From: CAYONM01 sp964405325
Lineage (GTDB): Bacteria; Planctomycetota; UBA11346
Direction of reading: 5' to 3'
Length of the DNA: 18,851 bases
NCBI GenBank assembly: GCA_964405325.1
Contig: CAYONM010000050.1
Coordinates: 1-18,851, forward strand
Part shown: positions 14,290 through 18,851 of the stretch, one piece after another
How the letters are laid out: each line of letters opens with the position of its first letter
Position numbering within the stretch: the first letter of the stretch is position 1
The notes under the pieces: generated by a model
The model's input: the letters and a program-made list of their open reading frames with translations, nothing else
Database searches by the model: none
Told to the model about the DNA's origin: nothing
Made by a program: the position numbers and the translations under genes

Positions 14290-16023
14290 TCAGACCTGTA
14301 CCAGTATGGTGGCATAGATGTAGTCGATGGCGCGGACCGGTCGTACCGCGATGTCGACCCGGACGATGCCGAGGGCGAAATCCCGCTGCGACGAGTACAC
14401 CGACACTTTGAAGGCCGGGTCTTCGCCATCGGTGCTGGGCACGATGGCCTGATCTTTTTCCATCTGCAGCAGGGCTTCGGTCAGTTTCTGCTTCAGGGCA
14501 TCGCGGCCGGGTTGGGTGTTGAGTCGGCCGATGAACAGATCGCCGATCGCCTTGACCTGACGCACCGCGCGGTCGGCGACGCGTCGGACATTGATTTGAT
14601 CGCCATCGGTGGTGAGGCCGCGTACGATGATGGTGCCGCGACCGCGCTCGGTCACCACGGGTACGATATTGCGTTTCAGGTAGGTCCGTTGCTCCTCCAG
14701 GCTGAGGGCTCGGCGCAGGACGCCGATGCCGGAGAGTGTCTTGAAGGTGGGAGAGCGGTAGTAGTCCAGTGATCCGATGCGGCCAGCCACCGCACCTTGG
14801 TAGCCGTTGGGACACAAGAGCACGAAGCGGTCGGAGATCAGCGCATCGGCCATGGCCAGCTGTTCGGCCATCACGGCCTTCTGGGCCGAGCTGGTGGCAC
14901 TGGGATCCACCGGTTTCACTTCACCAAAACCGATCCGGCCCTTGCTGTCGGTGGCCATGCGTTCGCAGTGGCTGATGATGCCGCTGTAGATGGTGGTCAA
15001 GGTGGCAGCATCGTTGTCGTTCTGGACGGCGGCTACCAACAGATCGACATCGGGTTCTTCTTCCAGGGCGACCAAGGCGTTCACGTAGGCGGTGGCGCTG
15101 GCATCGGTGCCACCCGCCAGACTGAGCTCCTGCGGCGTAGGCCAGGGCAGGGCGGCAACCGGTGGGTCTGCCGGCTGGTCGGTGAAGGTGATGCCATCCA
15201 GGTCGGTCATCGCATCAATCACGAAGTTGACAAATGTGGATTCGTCGCCGGGTACTTGCAATGGCGCGGAGCTGGCCACTGGCAGCCAATCGTCGCCGCT
15301 CTTGCGCGTGATGTGGCAGATGCGCTTGCTGCCAACGGTTTCGTAGGTGAAGCGCAACGCGGTATTGGAGGTCTTCACCTTGAAGATCGCGTCGAGATTA
15401 TTGTAGCGCATCAGCACCTGTTCGCTCGAGCCGTCGGTGGAGAGCTCGATTGGTGTTACGGAGTCGGCACCGATCAGGGTGAGATTGGCGTTGATTCGAA
15501 CCGCCGTCGCACCGGGGGCGCGATTGATGACGTCGGGCAGGTATTTGCTGTTTCCAGGGGTCATCACCAGATTGGGAAAGGTCTGGGGTTTGCCGCTGCG
15601 AGGGTCGGTGATGTCCAAGTCGACCGCGATCACCGTCTGGTCGGGTTTGGTTTTCTGCCGGAGGGCCAGGGCAAGACCGTTGGCCCAAGGGCCGGGTGCG
15701 CTGGCGGTGATGGTAGCGACCTTGGTCGGGCTGGCACCACCGGTCATCAGATCAGTCGTAGCTGTGGCAAAGGCGCTGGCCGGCATGGGGGCGATGACCA
15801 ATTCGGCAACTCCGTTGTCGAGTGCCTGACGGAGCTCCGGCATGCTGAAAGCAGTGCCGGCGCCACAGGTGTCGATCACCGTATTCCAGCTGGCAGCGCG
15901 AACCACACCGCCTGGATCGACGGCAGTGGCACCGACCACGCCGAGGATGCCGGCGGGAGCCAATTGCTTAGGGACGACTTCCTTGACCACGTTGATTTCG
16001 ACACCGGGGATGATGCGCGCCAT
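14290..16023 (-). CDS. Contractile tail sheath protein (577 aa)
   Basis: This is a typical tail sheath of the contractile-tail superfamily: N-terminus MARIIPGVEINVVKEV with the following APAGILGVVGATA strand, an internal variable domain, the family's core region with AALPWPTPQELSLAGG near residues 294-309, the DYYRSPTFKTLSGIGVLRRA and YLKRNIVPVVTERGRGTIIVRG segments, and a conserved C-terminal domain with GDLFIGRLNTQPGRDALKQK and YIYATILVQV. In other systems its contraction drives the tube outward. Only one sheath gene is seen, whereas many extracellular injection systems carry several. Start: AGGAGGA 7-8 nt upstream. It is the first gene of the operon, after a 461-bp non-coding stretch. Confidence 0.96.
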   Translation of the reverse strand: MARIIPGVEINVVKEVVPKQLAPAGILGVVGATAVDPGGVVRAASWNTVIDTCGAGTAFSMPELRQALDNGVAELVIAPMPASAFATATTDLMTGGASPTKVATITASAPGPWANGLALALRQKTKPDQTVIAVDLDITDPRSGKPQTFPNLVMTPGNSKYLPDVINRAPGATAVRINANLTLIGADSVTPIELSTDGSSEQVLMRYNNLDAIFKVKTSNTALRFTYETVGSKRICHITRKSGDDWLPVASSAPLQVPGDESTFVNFVIDAMTDLDGITFTDQPADPPVAALPWPTPQELSLAGGTDASATAYVNALVALEEEPDVDLLVAAVQNDNDAATLTTIYSGIISHCERMATDSKGRIGFGEVKPVDPSATSSAQKAVMAEQLAMADALISDRFVLLCPNGYQGAVAGRIGSLDYYRSPTFKTLSGIGVLRRALSLEEQRTYLKRNIVPVVTERGRGTIIVRGLTTDGDQINVRRVADRAVRQVKAIGDLFIGRLNTQPGRDALKQKLTEALLQMEKDQAIVPSTDGEDPAFKVSVYSSQRDFALGIVRVDIAVRPVRAIDYIYATILVQV

Positions 16024-16484
16024 GAGAGGCTCCTCCTGCGGGCAGTCGCCTCGGCGGAGACGACCGCGCGGGGCTGCTGGGGTGGGATGACCATAGCCTT
16101 GCGAATTACGACGCTTTGGTCGTCGTTGGAAAAGCAGGCAGCGGCATGTTTGGGCTGACCATCACCAGTGCAAGTTCGACTTCGTGATTCTTGGGTGACC
16201 GTGTTCGGGTCGCGACTTCAATGACGAGTCCCTCAGAAGTCGAAAGCGGGTGGAACCAGGCGAAGCGAGCGAGCGCGTCCAAGCGCGAGGACCTGCGGTC
16301 CGCACCTCCGACCGAGGCCGTGGGGCTGTGCGCCGGAGGCGCGAGGGGGCAACGCCCCCTCTGAGGGAAACGACTTCAATTACCGGTGTGCGAAATTTTC
16401 TGAAAGGGATCAGGAAATTGAATGTCGATTATGCTACGTATGGTGCGCAACCGTTTTTATTGCAACGAATCGTCTTTGCGCTCC
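16024..16484 (-). promoter_or_regulatory. 461-bp non-coding leader/promoter region of the tail operon
   Basis: No convincing gene is present. The stretch lies between the regulator stop and the sheath start, so it should contain the operon's promoter and 5' leader. On the minus strand a CATAAT hexamer at 16428-16433 could be a -10 site, but its matching -35 is poor, as expected only if an activator helps. Another weak pair, TTGCAC with AACATG 17 nt later, lies nearer the gene. Several inverted repeats fill the region: TTCGACTTC (16175-16183) with GAAGTCGAA (16236-16244), the element at 16229-16368, and ACGACG (16108-16113) with CGTCGT (16121-16126). A regulated or structured leader is likely, but no known riboswitch class was recognised. 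Confidence 0.4.
16229..16368. repeat. Inverted-repeat-bounded structured element
   Basis: The outer arms are TCCCTCAGA (16229-16237) and TCTGAGGGA (16360-16368), perfect over 9 bp. Inside are three tight hairpins: GGACC/GGTCC with a 3-nt loop (16289-16301), GCGCC/GGCGC with a 3-nt loop (16330-16342) and GAGGGGGC/GCCCCCTC with a 3-nt loop (16343-16361). Outside, CGACTTCAAT occurs as a direct repeat at 16213-16222 and 16371-16380. The whole could be a multibranched RNA in the tail-operon leader, or a small non-autonomous mobile element with terminal inverted repeats; the sequence alone does not decide. Confidence 0.5.
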
Positions 16485-16501
16485 TTAGAGAGGAGGAGCG
16501 C
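16478..16501 (-). terminator. Possible hairpin overlapping the regulator's stop codon
   Basis: GCGCTCCT (16478-16485) and AGGAGCGC (16494-16501) are perfect 8-bp arms around an 8-nt loop containing the end of the AraC-type gene. It could end or reduce transcription from bioA and the regulator into the tail operon. The following transcript sequence begins AAAGACG and has no U-run, so intrinsic termination is doubtful. Confidence 0.35.
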
Positions 16502-17309
16502 TCAGGCTTTCCCGATAGTGGCTCGGGCGGTATCCGGTCAGTCTTCGGAAAACTTCCGCAAAGTAGGAGGAATCGCGGTAGCCGAGTTGCTGGGCGATAT
16601 CGGCCACGGCACGGTCGGTCGTGCGAAGCAGCAGACAGGCGTGTCGAATGCGGCCGCGAGTCAGGTATTGCAATGGCGTTCGACCAGTGGCTTCACGCAC
16701 ACTGCGACTGAGGTGCTCGGCCGAAATGTTCATTTCTTGTGCGATGTGTCTTAGGCTGATGGCGCCCTCGGTGGCGGCCTGGTCCAGTCGTTCCAGGATT
16801 CGACACATCAGCGCCGAATGCGGCGAGCGTCGCGGTCCGGCGTTGTGATCAATTACGCCGGCCAGCACGCTGGTGACGATGCGTGCAGCCTCTGCCAGGC
16901 CGGGGCGGAGCTGTTCTTGCTCGCAGGTGATCAGGCCCTGCAGCAGGCGGCCTGCCTGGGAGGACAGGGGCAGACGGACCACGTCGCCACAACAGGCGAT
17001 GATGTCGGCGAGCGTGGCATCGGCACCATCGAAGTGGAAGCCGAGCAGACGACAAGGTTCATCCAGGATGCGGAAATGCAGGGGACCGGCGTCGCTTTCA
17101 CGCAACAGGGCCTGTCCAGTCTGCAGTTCCTGTTCCAGATCGTCCAGCAGTGGACGCCAGGTTCCGGTGGTGACCAGATACAGGCAGGCATTGCCGAGGC
17201 TGGGCTGTTCAGCTTCGCCGGGCAGGCAGATCCATTCGTCCACATGCAGGGGCCGTGGAAAAAGGCGCACCGGGCAGGGGCTGTGGATCAAAACCTGTTT
17301 TTGGTTCAT
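16485..17309 (-). CDS. AraC/XylS-family transcriptional regulator (274 aa)
   Basis: The C-terminal 95 residues form a standard AraC DNA-binding domain: first helix-turn-helix at about 184-212 (ISLRHIAQEMNISAEHLSRS) and second at about 234-266 (AVADIAQQLGYRDSSYFAEV, then FRRLTGYRPSHYR), the family signature. Residues 1-160 are a divergent sensory domain without a recognisable ligand motif. The ATG overlaps the bioA stop (ATGA) and has no obvious Shine-Dalgarno of its own, so translation is probably coupled to bioA. Its stop lies 461 bp before the sheath gene, on the same strand. It may regulate the tail operon, the biotin gene or something elsewhere; the sequence does not show which. Confidence 0.92.
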   Translation of the reverse strand: MNQKQVLIHSPCPVRLFPRPLHVDEWICLPGEAEQPSLGNACLYLVTTGTWRPLLDDLEQELQTGQALLRESDAGPLHFRILDEPCRLLGFHFDGADATLADIIACCGDVVRLPLSSQAGRLLQGLITCEQEQLRPGLAEAARIVTSVLAGVIDHNAGPRRSPHSALMCRILERLDQAATEGAISLRHIAQEMNISAEHLSRSVREATGRTPLQYLTRGRIRHACLLLRTTDRAVADIAQQLGYRDSSYFAEVFRRLTGYRPSHYRESLSAPPL

Positions 17310-18607
17310 GACTGTAAAGCGGTGGAGCCGAGTTCGGTCAGGCCATCGCTGATGGCACTGGTCAGGGTGACGAGTTCGTCAGCGTTCATGACGTAGGCGG
17401 GCATGACGTAAACCAACTTGCCAAATGGGCGGACCCAGGCGCCACGGGCCATGATCGCGTTCTGGATGGCTTCCATGTTGCCTGGGGCGCAGAGTTCGAC
17501 GACGCCGATCGCGCCCAGGCAGCGGACGTCGGTAACCGTGGGTAGCTCCGAACAGGCGGACAGACCTTGGCATAAACCCGATTCGATGGTCGCGACCCGT
17601 TGTTGCCAGGGACTTTGCAATAACAGATCAATGCTGGCATTGGCAATGGCGCACATCAAAGGGTTGCCCATGAAGGTGGGACCGTGCATCAGTGGGAGGC
17701 CACCAAGGGATACGCCCTGCGCGACGTTGTCTGTGGCGATGACGGCAGCCAAGGTGCCGTAGCCACCAGTGAGTGCTTTACCGACACACATGATATCAGG
17801 GCAGATGTCTGCTTGTTCGCAGGCGAACAGACTGCCCGTACGGCCGAAGCCGGTGGCGATCTCATCGGCGATGAGCAACACGCCATGGGCATCGCAGCAG
17901 GCACGAGCGCGCTCCAGGTAGGCTGGGTGGTAGAAGCGCATGCCACCAGCGCCTTGCACCATGGGTTCCAGGATCAGAGCAGCGATTTCGTTGCCAAAGT
18001 CGGCTAGGGTGCGTTCCAGCGGAGCGCAGTCCGCCGGGTCCCATTCCTGATCTGGACGGATGGCGGGGGCATGGACGAAGCGTTGCTGCGGCAACAGGCC
18101 AGCGAACAGGTGATGCATGCCGCCAACGGGATCGCATACCGACATGGCGCCAGAGGTGTCGCCATGATAGCCCTGACGGATGGTGAGCAGCTTGGTGCGC
18201 TCGCTGTTGCCGGCCGCCTGATGGTACTGCAGCGCCATCTTGATGGCGACTTCCACCGATACCGAGCCCGAATCGGCCAGGAAGACATGCTGCAATGGTT
18301 CTGGTGTCACGGTCACCAGTCGTTGGCCCAAACGGATGGCTGGTTCGTGGGTGAGTCCGCCGAACATGACATGGGCCATGCGTTGGAGTTGGGCCTGTGC
18401 GGCACGGTCCAGTTCGGGCACGCGGTAGCCGTGGATTGCGCACCACCAACTGCCCATGCCATCAATCAGCTCGCGGCCGTCGCGCAGTTTGAGGCGGCAT
18501 CCGGCTGCCTGGTCGACCGCGTGGACAGACGTCCCGCCGCTGGCAACGGTGTACGGGTGCCAAAGGTGATCACGGTCGAAGGCCAGGTCGGCGTCAGATA
18601 GCGGCAT
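17306..18607 (-). CDS. bioA: Adenosylmethionine-8-amino-7-oxononanoate aminotransferase (biotin synthesis)
   Basis: This PLP-dependent enzyme transfers an amino group from S-adenosylmethionine to 8-amino-7-oxononanoate to make 7,8-diaminononanoate, the penultimate intermediate before dethiobiotin. The 433-aa length and collinear similarity to E. coli BioA are clear. Key features are GSWW at 52-55 (substrate pocket), GYHGD at 146-150, ADEIATGFGR at 247-256 with Asp248 for the PLP pyridine nitrogen, Lys277 in GKALTGG as the Schiff-base lysine, HGPTFMGNP at 308-316 and Arg393 in RPFGK for the substrate carboxylate. All are intact. AAAGGG lies about 8 nt before the ATG. Other biotin genes are not in the window, so this is a stand-alone bioA apart from its coupled regulator. 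Confidence 0.97.
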   Translation of the reverse strand: MPLSDADLAFDRDHLWHPYTVASGGTSVHAVDQAAGCRLKLRDGRELIDGMGSWWCAIHGYRVPELDRAAQAQLQRMAHVMFGGLTHEPAIRLGQRLVTVTPEPLQHVFLADSGSVSVEVAIKMALQYHQAAGNSERTKLLTIRQGYHGDTSGAMSVCDPVGGMHHLFAGLLPQQRFVHAPAIRPDQEWDPADCAPLERTLADFGNEIAALILEPMVQGAGGMRFYHPAYLERARACCDAHGVLLIADEIATGFGRTGSLFACEQADICPDIMCVGKALTGGYGTLAAVIATDNVAQGVSLGGLPLMHGPTFMGNPLMCAIANASIDLLLQSPWQQRVATIESGLCQGLSACSELPTVTDVRCLGAIGVVELCAPGNMEAIQNAIMARGAWVRPFGKLVYVMPAYVMNADELVTLTSAISDGLTELGSTALQS

Positions 18608-18679
18608 GGCCCTTTGCTAGGACCAGCCAGAGGGCAGGTCAACCGCGAGTCGGCTGAGTTCGCGAACCAGAGGCATACG

Positions 18680-18717
18680 CCAGAAAGCCGGAAGCGCTTG
18701 TGCGTCCGGCTTTCTGG
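18680..18717. terminator. Bidirectional terminator-like hairpin upstream of bioA
   Basis: CCAGAAAGCCGGA (18680-18692) and TCCGGCTTTCTGG (18705-18717) are perfect 13-bp arms with a 12-nt loop. The GC core flanked by an A-rich 5' side and T-rich 3' side is the usual look of a terminator working in both directions, though the T-tract is short and interrupted. It would insulate bioA from transcription entering from the right. Confidence 0.6.
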
Positions 18718-18772
18718 TCCTCTCAAGAAGGAGCGTGCGTTGCTTGAGCGTTCGCCGCTTTGTGGCTAACAT

Positions 18773-18828
18773 ACCGGGCGCCACCCGGAACATAGAGGTT
18801 CAATCGTATCGGTCGGCGCCCGGTTTTT
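18773..18828 (+). terminator. Rightward hairpin with T-run, possibly an attenuator
   Basis: ACCGGGCGCC (18773-18782) pairs with GGCGCCCGGT (18815-18824), followed by TTTTT (18824-18828). The intervening 32 nt make a long loop. The 5' arm can alternatively pair with CCCGG at 18784-18788, making a competing hairpin. Either a plain terminator or a leader that switches between two structures for a gene beyond the right edge is possible. Confidence 0.45.
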
Positions 18829-18851
18829 GCTCTTAGGGTGCGGAAAGAAAT

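Noticed and set aside
14797..16158. 453-codon plus-strand ORF
   Set aside because: It is antisense to the clear tail sheath gene; its Gly/His/Asp-rich composition is a mirror of that coding sequence.
18614..18642. bioA promoter pair TTGACC and TAGCAA with 17-bp spacing
   Set aside because: The -10 match is poor and transcription would start on the bioA ATG, conflicting with the AAAGGG ribosome site. No convincing BirA-type operator palindrome was seen.
18791..18824. tRNA-like GGTTCAATC motif
   Set aside because: The flanking bases do not form a T-arm stem and no cloverleaf or anticodon arm could be built.

Overview
The window is GC-rich, densely packed DNA from a proteobacterium, most likely a gammaproteobacterium: the biotin-synthesis enzyme at the right end closely resembles E. 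coli BioA, and genes have Shine-Dalgarno sequences of the GGAGG type. Every gene I can support lies on the minus strand, so transcription runs from right to left. No tRNA, rRNA, CRISPR array, transposase or integrase was seen.

Right end (about 16.5-18.85 kb): bioA and an AraC/XylS-type regulator overlap by an ATGA junction and look like one transcription unit. A bidirectional terminator-like hairpin and a second hairpin with a T-run lie upstream of bioA. Between the regulator and the next operon is a 461-bp non-coding stretch with an unusual nest of inverted repeats; it is the best place for the promoter or leader of the large operon.

Centre and left (1-16.02 kb): one long, tightly overlapped operon encodes a contractile phage-tail-like machine. 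In transcription order: tail sheath, tail tube, a 265-aa chaperone-position protein, a 552-aa Pro/Ser/Thr/Ala-rich disordered protein in the tape-measure position, a gpD-like hub, a 457-aa protein with a DNA-circularization-like N-terminus, a 183-aa helical protein, a 652-aa peptidoglycan-binding-domain protein with a calcium-loop motif, a gpV-like spike, two small proteins built from a shared module, a probable 39-aa micro-gene, a gp25-like wedge protein, a gpJ-like baseplate protein, a gpI-like protein, a 164-aa tail protein, and a large partial gene running off the left edge.

The order roughly follows the Mu/P2 tail module (sheath, tube, chaperone, tape measure, hub, spike, gp25, gpJ, gpI). 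No capsid, portal, terminase, replication or lysis gene is present in the window. The simplest reading is a domesticated contractile injection system or tailocin-like particle, but a prophage tail region cannot be excluded because the locus continues to the left. The least explained parts are the disordered protein, the small modular proteins, the 39-aa ORF, the calcium-loop/peptidoglycan-binding protein and the structured leader DNA.
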